Source: Maribacter luteus (lineage in GTDB: Bacteria > Bacteroidota > Bacteroidia > Flavobacteriales > Flavobacteriaceae). From it: DNA of 64,000 nt. Below are positions 42,921 through 51,982 of the stretch, piece after piece. Position numbers and translations under genes: made by a program. The notes below the pieces were generated by a model, which ran no database searches, was not told the DNA's origin, and saw only the letters and a list, made by a program, of their open reading frames with translations. The DNA is taken from positions 186,001 through 250,000 of the forward strand of contig NZ_WKJH01000004.1 in assembly GCF_009674825.1 (NCBI RefSeq). The letters are read 5' to 3'. Positions within the stretch are counted from its first letter, which is position 1, and every line of letters begins with the position of its first letter.

Positions 42921-43808
42921 TTATTCGGTTTCCGAATCAAACCACCACAGAATAATCCGACTTTTCTTATTCCCTTGATCCATAGGTACAATATGGTAAT
43001 CCGCTTTTGCCTTTTTTAGTTGCTTTTCAATTTTTGGAAGATTGTCAGTCTTGGCGACCAGACTTGTGAACACCCTAACTTGGTCTTTGAACAAAACACT
43101 CTCCTTAATCAGTCTTTTAATGAAAAGTGCTTCCCCGCCATTACACCAAAGTTCATTCGCTTGTCCCTCGAAATTAAGTTTAAGTTCATCGGTGTTACTG
43201 GTTCCTTCCAAATTATTAAGTTTTCTGCGTGAACCTCTTTGGGCTTCTTCTTTTGTACTATGGAATGGTGGATTGCAAACCGTAAAATCGAATTGTTCCC
43301 CGGATTGGATAATTCCCTTAAATAGAAAACTCTTATTCGTTTGGTGACGTACCTGAACACGGTCCTCTAAGGTTTTGGTGGCTTGTATGTTCGCCTTTAC
43401 GATTCCTATGGCTTTGGCATCACATTCAGAACCTATCATGGACCATTTAAAATATTGGGCTCCCAGAATACAATAGATTCCGTTCGCCCCTGTGCCAATA
43501 TCCAGTCCACGAAATTCGGCATCTACATCCATTCCTAATTTTTCCGAAACAAAATCACGTATATACAAGAGATAATCCAATCGTCCGGGAATAGGGGGAA
43601 TGAGGTAGCCTTGGGGCAAATGGTAATCCGTTACATTGAAATCTGCAAGTAATATCGCTTTATTCAATGCATATACCGCTTTGGAAGACCCAAAATCAAT
43701 GGTTGCTTCCCCAGCCGGATTCAAAACCAAGTAGTTCTTCAAATCGGCATAGTGGGCTGCCAGTCTATTAAGATCATACCTCTTACAATATGGATTTTCT
43801 GCATGCAT
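42921..43808 (-). CDS. rlmF: 23S rRNA (adenine(1618)-N6)-methyltransferase
   Basis: The 295-residue protein has the SAM-binding motif GLDIGTGANGIYCILG (about 101-116) and the N6-adenine methyltransferase motif NPPFH (179-183), with the RlmF-type insertion STKEEAQRGSRRK. The N-terminal YDLNRLAAHYADLKNYLVLN region and the SIDF-like ATIDFGSSKAVYALNKA also match the family. It would methylate A1618 of 23S rRNA. The gene starts near 43808; a short AT-rich gap separates it from the divergent FKBP gene. Confidence 0.9.
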   Translation of the reverse strand: MHAENPYCKRYDLNRLAAHYADLKNYLVLNPAGEATIDFGSSKAVYALNKAILLADFNVTDYHLPQGYLIPPIPGRLDYLLYIRDFVSEKLGMDVDAEFRGLDIGTGANGIYCILGAQYFKWSMIGSECDAKAIGIVKANIQATKTLEDRVQVRHQTNKSFLFKGIIQSGEQFDFTVCNPPFHSTKEEAQRGSRRKLNNLEGTSNTDELKLNFEGQANELWCNGGEALFIKRLIKESVLFKDQVRVFTSLVAKTDNLPKIEKQLKKAKADYHIVPMDQGNKKSRIILWWFDSETE

Positions 43809-43934
43809 AACGGTAAAGGTATGGGATTTTAAAAATTCAATCCCAATAGTAAAGTCGAAATGATCTGTTAAACCATTAAATCTTCAAATTACCTGTAAAA
43901 CCTTATGTTTTTTAAGATTTTCCGTTAATTATTC

Positions 43935-43963
43935 TTTGAGCCGATTTAAAGCCCTTAACTTTG
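43935..43963 (+). promoter_or_regulatory. Promoter of the FKBP gene (-33 TTTG, -7 TAACTTTG)
   Basis: TTTG (43935-43938) and TAACTTTG (43956-43963) are separated by 17 bp, close to the Bacteroidota primary sigma consensus. The ATG follows 42 bp later. Confidence 0.65.
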
Positions 43964-44005
43964 CGGCCAATAAAAAAATAAGTTAAATAACTGAAATTTA
44001 AGTAC

Positions 44006-44434
44006 ATGAGTAAAGTAAAGGCTAACGATACGGTCAAAGTTCACTACACGGGAAAATTAAGCAACGGTCAAGTTTTTGATAGTTCGGAAGGCAGAGACCC
44101 ATTAGAGATAACCTTGGGCCAAGGTGCTTTGATACCAGGTTTTGAAAAAGGCCTTATCGACATGGAAGTCAATGAGAACAAAACCATTAACATACCCAAA
44201 GAAGAGGCTTATGGAGAGGTTCAAGAAGAACTTTTTCAACGCGTAAATAAAGAAGAATTGCCAGAAGGTATGACCCCTGAAGTAGGTATGGGCCTTGTAG
44301 CAAAAAGCCCTGATGGTACAGAGCAACAATTAAGGGTTGCTGAGGTTAACGAAGCCGATATTGTTATTGATGCCAATCACCCATTGGCCGGTCATGATTT
44401 AATTTTTGACCTACAATTGGTTGAAATAAAATAA
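44006..44434 (+). CDS. FKBP-type peptidyl-prolyl isomerase, SlyD-like
   Basis: The 142-residue protein contains the SlyD-type FKBP core (VKVHYTGKLSNGQVFDSSEGRDPLEITLGQGALIPGFEKGL in part) and the inserted flap domain (about 70-125) with NHPLAGHDLIFDL near its end. It lacks the long His/Cys-rich metal tail of E. coli SlyD. It should be a cytoplasmic prolyl isomerase/chaperone. It has its own promoter and terminator. Confidence 0.9.
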   Translation: MSKVKANDTVKVHYTGKLSNGQVFDSSEGRDPLEITLGQGALIPGFEKGLIDMEVNENKTINIPKEEAYGEVQEELFQRVNKEELPEGMTPEVGMGLVAKSPDGTEQQLRVAEVNEADIVIDANHPLAGHDLIFDLQLVEIK

Positions 44435-44462
44435 ATCAGTTTCCAAAATAAATATTCTCAAT

Positions 44463-44495
44463 AAAAAAGGGGAGGCCAAAAGCCTCCCCTTTTTT
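44463..44495 (+). terminator. Strong rho-independent terminator after the FKBP gene
   Basis: AAAAAAGGGGAGGC (44463-44476) pairs with GCCTCCCCTTTTTT after a CAAAA loop. It lies between convergent genes (FKBP and the beta-helix lipoprotein) and can serve both. Confidence 0.88.
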
Positions 44496-44550
44496 ATATA
44501 TATCTTTTACGGATTATCCCCTTTTGTCAATTGAATGGTGAAAATACGAC

Positions 44551-45936
44551 CTACCAACCGTCTAACACGCATTGCATAGTATATGGTTCGGTTTCCGACA
44601 AGGGCAATTCCTCTAGTTGATCGCCTAAATAATTGCCACCGGCGAATCCTGTGGTATTTTTAAAACGATACGACCAACAGTATCTCAAATTCGTGAATTC
44701 CTCTGAATAGGTAACCAGGTTATCTATTAAAATGGCATTCTCAAAATCGGAAAATGCCAAAAAATAACCCAGGAATTTATTCCGCCTTACATCGGCATCT
44801 GAGCTTTTGTACATATACATACCACAGTTGTTCATTACATTGTCATGTACGAACGTTGCCCTGTTATGCCCTTTATCACCACCGTTTGAATATTGAATAT
44901 AGCCTAATCGACCATTGGCCGACCCACTGATCATGGTAATCGTATTCCGGGCAATAATATTATGTGTTTTATGCCAACTAACAATCGGTCCGTCTGTATA
45001 TTCACTATCATCACCTTGCTCCATCACATTCTCTAAAATATAGACATTCGTACCCGTGGCATTCACGATATCACCACCGGAATTATGATGAAAATAATTG
45101 TCCTGTATCAAAATATCCTCATCTACACGACCAGGGCCTTCAATATCGATACCAAATTGAGGGGATGTACCCTTGATATGATGTATCTCATTGTCCTTTA
45201 TTTCTATACGTACGCCACCGACAATCGAAATTCCTTGACGTCTATTATTATAGATGTTATTGTCCAAAAAAGTAACATCGTTGGAATCAAGTACTAAACT
45301 GCCATCACCCGTTAAACTATGCATTTCCATGTTTTGGATCAAGATATTGTTATTGCCCCAAACACAAATACCGTGTCCTTCATCATGGGCGGTATTACCG
45401 TCCTCACGTGGGGTAAAGATATGTGAATCACGTTCCCCTTTGATCACACCGTCACGTACAATAATATTATCGCCGTTCAAGCGCAATACGCAGTAGTTCC
45501 ATTTATCATTGGTATCGATGGCCAATACCGCACCTTCACTGAAGACGAATTCCGTATTATCATAAATATCTATTCCCCCGAAATATATATCATTGATATC
45601 CTCACCCACCAAATATTCACCTGTAGGCAAGATTACCCGCGTATATCCTTCCTCATGGGCCCAATCAATCGCCGCCTGTAAGTTTGTCGTGGTCTTGGCC
45701 GCGTCGATATTGGTATTCGGAATTTCCCAACGGTCCAATTCAATCGTATATTCATTAGATGTGGGTATTTGCGGCAATTGGGCACTAAACAGGCGGGTAG
45801 GTAACCCGTCTACATCCAAATCTTCCTGATAGGCTCCATAAACAGGGTCCGATCCATTAGTGTCGGAATCATCTTGACTGCAAGAAACAATTAAAACAAG
45901 AACGAGAATCAGCAGGTAACAATTAGGTTTCTTCAT
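44551..45936 (-). CDS. Right-handed parallel beta-helix lipoprotein
   Basis: A 461-residue lipoprotein (signal ending IVSC, Cys19). After an N-terminal segment with ...TNLQAAIDWAHEEGYTRVILPTGEY, typical of the opening of pectate-lyase-like beta-helices, come about ten coils of the type N-x-I/V-x-[D/N]-N-x-I-x-x-x-x-x-G (NNNILIQNMEMHSLTG, NDVTFLDNNIYNNRRQG, VRIEIKDNEIHHIKG, EDILIQDNYFHHNSGG). Related proteins include alginate and pectate lyases and carbohydrate epimerases. Catalytic residues cannot be assigned. It is probably surface-exposed and involved in polysaccharide binding or breakdown. Confidence 0.8.
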   Translation of the reverse strand: MKKPNCYLLILVLVLIVSCSQDDSDTNGSDPVYGAYQEDLDVDGLPTRLFSAQLPQIPTSNEYTIELDRWEIPNTNIDAAKTTTNLQAAIDWAHEEGYTRVILPTGEYLVGEDINDIYFGGIDIYDNTEFVFSEGAVLAIDTNDKWNYCVLRLNGDNIIVRDGVIKGERDSHIFTPREDGNTAHDEGHGICVWGNNNILIQNMEMHSLTGDGSLVLDSNDVTFLDNNIYNNRRQGISIVGGVRIEIKDNEIHHIKGTSPQFGIDIEGPGRVDEDILIQDNYFHHNSGGDIVNATGTNVYILENVMEQGDDSEYTDGPIVSWHKTHNIIARNTITMISGSANGRLGYIQYSNGGDKGHNRATFVHDNVMNNCGMYMYKSSDADVRRNKFLGYFLAFSDFENAILIDNLVTYSEEFTNLRYCWSYRFKNTTGFAGGNYLGDQLEELPLSETEPYTMQCVLDGW

Positions 45937-45991
45937 TGGGGCTATTATCTAGTTTAATCAAAATGGTTATACTTTGATCATTATCCTTTAG

Positions 45992-46008
45992 GTAACGAAT
46001 TTCGTTAC
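45992..46008. promoter_or_regulatory. Perfect 17-bp inverted repeat upstream of the beta-helix lipoprotein gene
   Basis: GTAACGAA-T-TTCGTTAC is an exact 8-1-8 dyad, 56 bp upstream of the lipoprotein start codon. I did not see it elsewhere in the window. This is a good operator candidate. Confidence 0.5.
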
Positions 46009-46211
46009 TCATTCTAAACGGTTGCTTGAACTGTATAGTGTGGGATATCCTGTTTTTTCGTTTAGATGCAAAAATGGCCATGACCATGATAAGATCAAGT
46101 ATCTTGAAAATGAACGAACACTATCACTCTTGGGAAGTAATTGATTTGCAATGAAAAAAGGCCACCAGTTACCCTTATTCGATATTATTTCAAAAGAAAT
46201 GAATTAATATA

Positions 46212-46241
46212 TTGTTTATCAATAAATTGGCACCATCTTTG
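46212..46241 (+). promoter_or_regulatory. Promoter of the cold-shock gene (-33 TTG, 19 bp, -7 CATCTTTG)
   Basis: TTG (46212-46214) and CATCTTTG (46234-46241) are 19 bp apart, the consensus spacing for the Bacteroidota primary sigma factor. The leader to the ATG is about 35 nt. Confidence 0.65.
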
Positions 46242-46277
46242 CAAACAATAAATTATAATAAATTAAATTACATTACA

Positions 46278-46469
46278 ATGAGTAAAGGAACAGTAAAATT
46301 TTTCAACGACACAAAAGGTTTTGGATTCATAACTGAAGAAGGAGTTGAAAAAGACCACTTTGTACACGTATCAGGATTGGTTGACGAGATTCGTGAAGGC
46401 GATGAAGTTGAGTTTGAGCTTCAAGAAGGAAACAAAGGGTTAAATGCAGTAAACGTAAAAGTTATCTAA
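46278..46469 (+). CDS. cspA: Cold-shock-domain protein
   Basis: Sixty-three residues starting MSKGTVKFFNDTKGFGFITEE, with RNP-1 (KGFGFI) and RNP-2-like DHFVHVSG. This is a complete single cold-shock OB domain that binds single-stranded RNA/DNA and melts mRNA structure. The ATG at 46278 is chosen over upstream in-frame codons because these overlap the predicted promoter. Own promoter and terminator, hence monocistronic. Confidence 0.93.
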   Translation: MSKGTVKFFNDTKGFGFITEEGVEKDHFVHVSGLVDEIREGDEVEFELQEGNKGLNAVNVKVI

Positions 46470-46490
46470 TACATACACTTCAAGTTTCAT

Positions 46491-46523
46491 AAAAGCCCTG
46501 GCATATTTGTCAGGGCTTTTTTT
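46491..46523 (+). terminator. Rho-independent terminator after the cold-shock gene
   Basis: AAAAGCCCTG pairs with CAGGGCTTTT around GCATATTTGT, followed by further Ts. Confidence 0.85.
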
Positions 46524-46667
46524 ATGCCCGTTTCAAAATGAATTGAATTCATGAAAAACCGGATAATTTTTGTTTCCCGATATGATAAAGCCATCCATAT
46601 AAAAGCTATCAAAAACAACTTATTCCATTTTATCAGAAATTCATAATAGATCTTTTAGTTTTACGGC

Positions 46668-48221
46668 ATGGTAAGAAACGTACAGATTAGATTATCACTA
46701 AAGGAGGAAGGTGATCCCAACGGACTTCAAAAGAGGGTGGCAACCTATCTTGGCCTACCGGAGAAGGAACTGACCATACATGTTTTACGTAAATCAATTG
46801 ATGCACGTAAGCCCAAAATCTATTTTAACTATAAGCTGGCGGTTTATATAAATGAAATTCCCGAGAATAGGGAAACCTATAATTTTGATTACAAAGATGT
46901 TTCCCAGGCTAAGGAAATCCATATCATTGGCTTTGGCCCTGCAGGTATGTGGGCCGCATTGCGGTGTTTGGAGCTCGGTTATAAACCCATTGTTTATGAA
47001 CGTGGCAAAAATGTAAAGGATCGCAGACGTGATCTGCGGGCCATAAACATTAACCACATTGTAAATAGCGAAAGTAACTATTGCTTTGGTGAAGGTGGTG
47101 CCGGAACTTACTCCGACGGAAAACTATATACCCGAAGTTTAAAACGTGGCGACGTAAAACGCATTTTCAAAAGCTTAGTGCATCACGGGGCTACGCCACA
47201 GATTTTGATCGATGCCCATCCGCATATAGGTACCAATAAATTACCCAAGGTTGTCAAGAACATACGTGAAACCATTTTAAAATATGGTGGTGAAATACAT
47301 TTCAATACGAAAGTAACAGATTTCATTATCGAGAATAACCAATTGAATGCTTTGGTGTTGAATAATGAAACCGAAACCAAAGTAAATCGGGTTATTTTAG
47401 CGACGGGGCATTCGGCCCGTGACATTTTTGAATTATTACATAAAAAAGAGATTTTACTTAAAGCCAAATCCTTTGCCATGGGAGTTCGGGTTGAGCATCC
47501 CCAGCACATAATAGATTCCATTCAATATCATTGTAAAGGTGAACGTAATGAATTACTGCCCGCTGCCGCTTACAGTTTAGTTGAGCAAGTAAAAGGTCGG
47601 GGCGTATATTCATTTTGTATGTGTCCCGGCGGATTTATAGTACCTGCCGCAACGGCCCCTGGAGAGATCGTGGTTAACGGCATGTCTCCTTCAAAGCGGA
47701 ACAACCTTTTCGCCAATTCGGGAATCGTAGTAGAAATCAATGTAGAAAAGGATATTCCAAAATATGAACGTTTTGGACCCTTAAAAGGATTGGCATACCA
47801 AAAAGATTTGGAACGATTGGCATTTACCTCTGGCGGAAGATCACAAGTGGCCCCTGCCCAGCGATTAACCGATTTTGTAGAGGGTAAACTTTCACCAGAC
47901 CTGAATCCGACCTCATACAGACCAGGTTTAAGATCGGTACCTTTACATTCCTTAATGCCTAAAATCATCGGAAGTAGATTACGTAATGGCTTTGCAGCTT
48001 TTGGGAAGAAAATGAGCGGTTTTTATACCTCTGAAGCCAATGTTATCGGGGTAGAATCACGTACTTCTTCGCCAGTGAACATCCCCCGTAATGACAGCTT
48101 GGAACACCCAGATGTAAAAGGTCTTTTCCCTTGTGGTGAAGGTGGGGGTTATGCTGGGGGCATAGTTTCTGCCGCTATGGACGGCGAGCGTTGTGCCGAA
48201 GCTGCCATTGTTGGCTTGTAG
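46668..48221 (+). CDS. FAD-dependent oxidoreductase of the COG2509 type
   Basis: The 517-residue protein has an N-terminal domain (about 1-85), an ADP-binding IHIIGFGPAGMWAALRCLELG with the GxGxxG Rossmann motif (about 86-106), and a family-specific YCFGEGGAGTYSDGKLYTR. Near the C-terminus is GLFPCGEGGGYAGGIVSAAMDGERCAEAA, the second FAD-contacting motif. The COG2509 family is widespread but without an assigned substrate. No signal peptide, so cytoplasmic. It follows the cold-shock gene with an independent leader. Confidence 0.85.
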   Translation: MVRNVQIRLSLKEEGDPNGLQKRVATYLGLPEKELTIHVLRKSIDARKPKIYFNYKLAVYINEIPENRETYNFDYKDVSQAKEIHIIGFGPAGMWAALRCLELGYKPIVYERGKNVKDRRRDLRAININHIVNSESNYCFGEGGAGTYSDGKLYTRSLKRGDVKRIFKSLVHHGATPQILIDAHPHIGTNKLPKVVKNIRETILKYGGEIHFNTKVTDFIIENNQLNALVLNNETETKVNRVILATGHSARDIFELLHKKEILLKAKSFAMGVRVEHPQHIIDSIQYHCKGERNELLPAAAYSLVEQVKGRGVYSFCMCPGGFIVPAATAPGEIVVNGMSPSKRNNLFANSGIVVEINVEKDIPKYERFGPLKGLAYQKDLERLAFTSGGRSQVAPAQRLTDFVEGKLSPDLNPTSYRPGLRSVPLHSLMPKIIGSRLRNGFAAFGKKMSGFYTSEANVIGVESRTSSPVNIPRNDSLEHPDVKGLFPCGEGGGYAGGIVSAAMDGERCAEAAIVGL

Positions 48222-48378
48222 GTACCTCTCCTATAGATCCACTTTTATCATACGCAATTCTAAAGATCAACATTCATTTGATTTTCCAATACTTTTTTAG
48301 CCGGAAGGAATTAGCGTTTTCCAAAGAGTATTTTCAATAATAGCCTTGTCTTATTTTATAATAATGTAATGCGTTATG

Positions 48379-48386
48379 TACCTTTG
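48379..48386 (+). promoter_or_regulatory. Bacteroidota -7 promoter element (TACCTTTG)
   Basis: Matches TAnnTTTG, 22 bp upstream of the LLM oxidoreductase start. No clear -33 TTG at the expected spacing. Confidence 0.5.
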
Positions 48387-48408
48387 TTCGGTTAGATTAT
48401 AATCATTC

Positions 48409-49413
48409 ATGAAAAATCAAAATACAGCATATTCAATTTTAGATCTTGTATTGGTTTCAAAAGGCCATTCCCTAGAACAAACCTTTAACAACGCCCTGAA
48501 ATTGGCACAACAAGCCGAAATTTTCGGTTACACGCGCTATTGGTTGGCCGAGCACCACAATGCACCCAATATCGCTAGTAGTGCAACTTCTGTTTTAATC
48601 GGTTATGTTGCCCAAGGCACCCATACACTTCGTATCGGTTCAGGCGGAATCATGCTCCCTAACCATTCCCCATTGATCATTGCAGAGCAGTTTGGAACTT
48701 TGGCATCCTTATATCCAGACCGAATAGATCTAGGGTTAGGAAGGGCTCCCGGAACAGATAAGGAAACTGCCTTGGCCATACGATCCGATTTTATGAAAGC
48801 CGCCCACTCTTTTCCAGTTGAATTGGAAAAATTGGAAACGTACTTTTCAAAAAACAATGCCGATTCCAAAGTACGTGCCACCGTTGCCGAAGGTGCTGAT
48901 GTTCCTTTATATATTTTGGGTTCAAGTACCGATAGCGCCCATTTGGCGGCAAAAAAAGGTTTACCTTATGCATTCGCCAGCCACTTTGCAACCACATATT
49001 TGTGGGAGGCGTTGAAAATTTACCGTAAAGAATTTCAGCCATCAAGTCATTTGAAAAAACCGTATGTAATGGCCGGTGTAAATATCATTATTGCGGATAC
49101 CGACAAAGAAGCCGAACGTTTATCAACATCCTTGATCCGTATGATCGTTGGTATATTTACAGGTAAACGTGATTATGTTCAGCCGCCGACGGATATGACC
49201 CCTGACTTAATGGAAGTTATGCAAAATCCACAGGTACGCCAAATGCTAAAATATTCATTTATAGGGAGCAAATCCACGGTAAAGGCACAGGTCAAGGAAT
49301 TTTTGGAACAAACCAAAGCGGACGAATTGATTGCCGTCACCAACATCTTTGATATAAAGGACAGGATCAAGTCATATCGATTATTTGCTGAAATCATGAA
49401 GGAGTTGAAATAA
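48409..49413 (+). CDS. LLM-class flavin-dependent oxidoreductase (luciferase-like)
   Basis: A 334-residue monooxygenase-like protein of the bacterial-luciferase family. Visible features are LAEHHNAPNIASSATSVLIG, LRIGSGGIMLPNHSPLIIAEQFGTLA, YPDRIDLGLGRAPGTDKETALAI and a final VTNIFDIKDRIKSYRLFAE. These define the MsnO8/YhbW-type LLM subgroup. It would use reduced FMN and O2; the substrate is unknown. It is followed by a Crp/Fnr gene at 93 bp and by an Old Yellow Enzyme gene, which suggests a redox group. Confidence 0.88.
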   Translation: MKNQNTAYSILDLVLVSKGHSLEQTFNNALKLAQQAEIFGYTRYWLAEHHNAPNIASSATSVLIGYVAQGTHTLRIGSGGIMLPNHSPLIIAEQFGTLASLYPDRIDLGLGRAPGTDKETALAIRSDFMKAAHSFPVELEKLETYFSKNNADSKVRATVAEGADVPLYILGSSTDSAHLAAKKGLPYAFASHFATTYLWEALKIYRKEFQPSSHLKKPYVMAGVNIIIADTDKEAERLSTSLIRMIVGIFTGKRDYVQPPTDMTPDLMEVMQNPQVRQMLKYSFIGSKSTVKAQVKEFLEQTKADELIAVTNIFDIKDRIKSYRLFAEIMKELK

Positions 49414-49506
49414 ACTTCGTATTCCCTTTAGTTTCCCATATTAAAGAATTGGTAAAACCACTGGGTAAAACAAACTGCGTACGAATCATTTTAGCATATT
49501 TGCATC

Positions 49507-50082
49507 GTGTATACATCAATAACCAAACACATATATGACCATATTGACCCTACGAAGGACGATATGCAACTATTTCGTAGCGTTTTAAATGAAGTTGCCG
49601 TTTCCAAAGGTCAATTTTTATTAAAACCGGGTACGGTTGTCAAACACGAATATTTCGTAGTTAAAGGTTGTTTAAAAGCCTATTATCAAGATGCAAAGGG
49701 CAATAGGCATATTATCCAATTCGCCATAGAAAATTGGTGGATCGGGGATTTCGATGCATTTTTGAATCAAATTCCTTCAAAATTATATATTGAGGCTATT
49801 GAGGATGCTGAATTACTCTCCATACACTATGATAACCTTCAGAAAATATATAATGAAGCACCAATATTCAATCGATATTTCAGGATTTTAACCACCAAGG
49901 CCTTTATCGCCCAACAAAAGCGTATTTTGTCTACACTTGAAAAAAATACGAAAGACCGTTATATCGAATTCTGTACTTCATATCCGAATATTGAACTTAG
50001 GGTTGCCAATTACGATATTGCCAATTATTTAGGGGTTACCCCAGAAAATTTGAGTAGGGTCAGAAAAACCTTTAAAGGTTAA
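49507..50082 (+). CDS. Crp/Fnr-family transcriptional regulator with FNR-like recognition helix
   Basis: The 191-residue protein has an N-terminal cyclic-nucleotide-binding-type fold (about 20-125) and a C-terminal winged HTH (about 145-190). The HTH segment ANYDIANYLGVTPENLSRVRKTF contains Glu-x-x-Ser-Arg, the residues that read TTGAT in FNR. No N-terminal cysteine cluster is present, so it is not an Fe-S FNR; the effector is unknown. A TTGAT-N4-GTCAA dyad lies 12 bp after its stop codon, ahead of the Old Yellow Enzyme gene. Confidence 0.88.
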   Translation: MYTSITKHIYDHIDPTKDDMQLFRSVLNEVAVSKGQFLLKPGTVVKHEYFVVKGCLKAYYQDAKGNRHIIQFAIENWWIGDFDAFLNQIPSKLYIEAIEDAELLSIHYDNLQKIYNEAPIFNRYFRILTTKAFIAQQKRILSTLEKNTKDRYIEFCTSYPNIELRVANYDIANYLGVTPENLSRVRKTFKG

Positions 50083-50093
50083 ATCTATCTTAA

Positions 50094-50137
50094 TTGATAT
50101 AGGTCAATAGGATTGATTAAAACCTAATGTAATTTTG
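50094..50137 (+). promoter_or_regulatory. Crp/Fnr-type box plus -7 element, Old Yellow Enzyme promoter
   Basis: TTGATATAGGTCAA (50094-50107) contains TGA-N6-TCA and matches FNR half-sites at 9 of 10 positions. Twenty-three nt after the TCA comes TAATTTTG (50130-50137), a consensus -7 element. The dyad would be centred near -41 from the likely start, which is the class II activator position. Confidence 0.6.
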
Positions 50138-50168
50138 TTCATGAAATAGTTGGAAACAATTTTACCCT

Positions 50169-51269
50169 ATGAGCAAGAAATATTTATTGCAGCCTTATAA
50201 AAACAACAACCTAAACCTTAAAAACAGGATTGTTATGGCGCCTATGACAAGAAGTAGGGCCAAAAATGAAGGTAAAGTGGCAACTGACGGGTTACAAGGC
50301 TTATATTATGCCCAGCGTTCTTCGGCAGGACTTATAATTACTGAAGGTTCGCAGGTTTCAAAAAAAGCTGTAGGCTATATCAATACCCCAGGAATACATA
50401 CCGATGCGCAAGTGGAAGGTTGGAAAAAAGTTACCCAACGTGTACATGACAATGATGGCAAAATCTTTATTCAATTATGGCATGTGGGACGCATATCCCA
50501 TCCTGATTTCCATAATGGTGAATTACCATGGGCACCGTCAGCTATAAACCCTAACGCAAAATCATATACACCGGAAGGGTTCAAAGATACCGTTACACCA
50601 AAACAAATGACCATCGAAGAAATAAAAACCACCGTCAACGAATTTAAAAAGGCTGCTTCCAATGCCATGAAAGCAGGGTTTGATGGGGTTGAGATCCATT
50701 CTTCCAACGGTTATTTATTCCACCAGTTCTTCAGTAAATGTTCCAATACGAGAACCGATGCTTACGGGGGTAGTATTGAAAACAGGGCCAGGTTCTTCTT
50801 TGAGGTTTTAGAAGCTATGAAAACTGTGATTCCACAGGAAAAAATAGGAGTACGGTTTAATCCGTCATTACATGGGATGATGGGGATTACGATTGACGAG
50901 GAAACCATTCCCACCTTTGAATACATAATTGAAAAATTAAACGATTACGATTTGGCTTATCTACATTTATCAGAGCCATTTACAGATGTATCCGAGGTTC
51001 CTTTCGCTGTTACGAGTATCGCAAAGCATTTTCGTCCTTTATATAACGGCACATTGATAATCAATACGGCTTTTGACCAAGAGAAGGGGAACAAGGTGAT
51101 TACAGATGGCGATGCCGATTTAGTGGCCTTCGGTAAGCCCTATATTTCCAATCCGGATCTGGTTGAACGTTTTGAGAATGATTTAGCATTGACTCCATGG
51201 GATCAAGAAACATTTTACACATCGGGCACAAAAGGATATACAGACTATCCAAAAGCCACAACACATTGA
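50169..51269 (+). CDS. Old Yellow Enzyme-family alkene reductase (NemA/XenA-like)
   Basis: The 366-residue flavoprotein has RIVMAPMTRSRA (FMN region), IFIQLWHVGRISHPDF (with the HVGR sequence), DGVEIHSSNGYLFHQFFSKCSNTRTDAYGGSIENRARF and a C-terminal VAFGKPYISNPDLVERF. It reduces activated alkenes, nitroesters and quinones with NAD(P)H through FMN. An OsmC gene follows by 28 bp, a likely operon. Confidence 0.9.
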   Translation: MSKKYLLQPYKNNNLNLKNRIVMAPMTRSRAKNEGKVATDGLQGLYYAQRSSAGLIITEGSQVSKKAVGYINTPGIHTDAQVEGWKKVTQRVHDNDGKIFIQLWHVGRISHPDFHNGELPWAPSAINPNAKSYTPEGFKDTVTPKQMTIEEIKTTVNEFKKAASNAMKAGFDGVEIHSSNGYLFHQFFSKCSNTRTDAYGGSIENRARFFFEVLEAMKTVIPQEKIGVRFNPSLHGMMGITIDEETIPTFEYIIEKLNDYDLAYLHLSEPFTDVSEVPFAVTSIAKHFRPLYNGTLIINTAFDQEKGNKVITDGDADLVAFGKPYISNPDLVERFENDLALTPWDQETFYTSGTKGYTDYPKATTH

Positions 51270-51297
51270 TTATTAACTTAATTAAAACATAAACATT

Positions 51298-51723
51298 ATG
51301 AAATTTACAAGAAAAGCAAACGCGGAATGGAAAGGAAGTGGTAAAAAAGGGCAAGGCAATTTAACCACGGCAAGTAAAGTGCTTGATAAAACGGCCTATT
51401 CTTTTCATACCAGGTTTGAAGATGGGGAAAAAGGTACCAATCCTGAAGAGTTGATAGGGGCCGCACATGCTGGCTGTTTTGCCATGCAATTAAGCTTTTT
51501 ATTGAACGAAGCAAATTTTACGGCAACCACTTTGGATGTGGACGCCACAGTTACTTTCGAGGATGGCGCCATTACAAAAATAACTTTGGACCTAGAAGGG
51601 GATGTTCCTGAGATCGATGCGGAAAAATTTCAACAGATAGCACATAAGGCAAAAGAAGTTTGTCCTGTTTCCAAATTATTAAATACGGAAATCGAATTAA
51701 AAGTGGCCTTGAAAACCGCATAA
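51298..51723 (+). CDS. osmC: OsmC-family peroxiredoxin
   Basis: The 141-residue protein shows the OsmC catalytic pair Cys60 (AAHAGCFAMQ) and Cys122 (KEVCPVSKLL) plus the WKGSGKKGQG N-terminal region. OsmC reduces organic hydroperoxides in the cytoplasm. It lies directly downstream of the Old Yellow Enzyme gene, extending the oxidative/electrophile defence theme. Confidence 0.92.
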   Translation: MKFTRKANAEWKGSGKKGQGNLTTASKVLDKTAYSFHTRFEDGEKGTNPEELIGAAHAGCFAMQLSFLLNEANFTATTLDVDATVTFEDGAITKITLDLEGDVPEIDAEKFQQIAHKAKEVCPVSKLLNTEIELKVALKTA

Positions 51724-51982
51724 CATAGGTCATGTATCGAAAATCGAAAGTACTGGTTTATACGAATTAATTGGTAAGAACCTGTTTGTTCGTGGGTACC
51801 AATGTTCGGTTTATGTTTAAATTTTCATGCTTATGCATGCATAGGACCAATTTGGAACCCCGATTTCCTATACTGTTAAGAGGGCATTCAAAATGCCGAT
51901 TTAGACCAAAATAAGCTTCATTTAGACTAACGTTTTTCGATACGGATCTTATATCTTAGAATGTAATACAATTACCTGACTT

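Noticed and set aside
51832-51843. 12-bp palindrome TATGCATGCATA between osmC and the USP gene
   Set aside because: Alternating purine-pyrimidine AT-rich palindromes arise easily, and no promoter element is positioned to use it.
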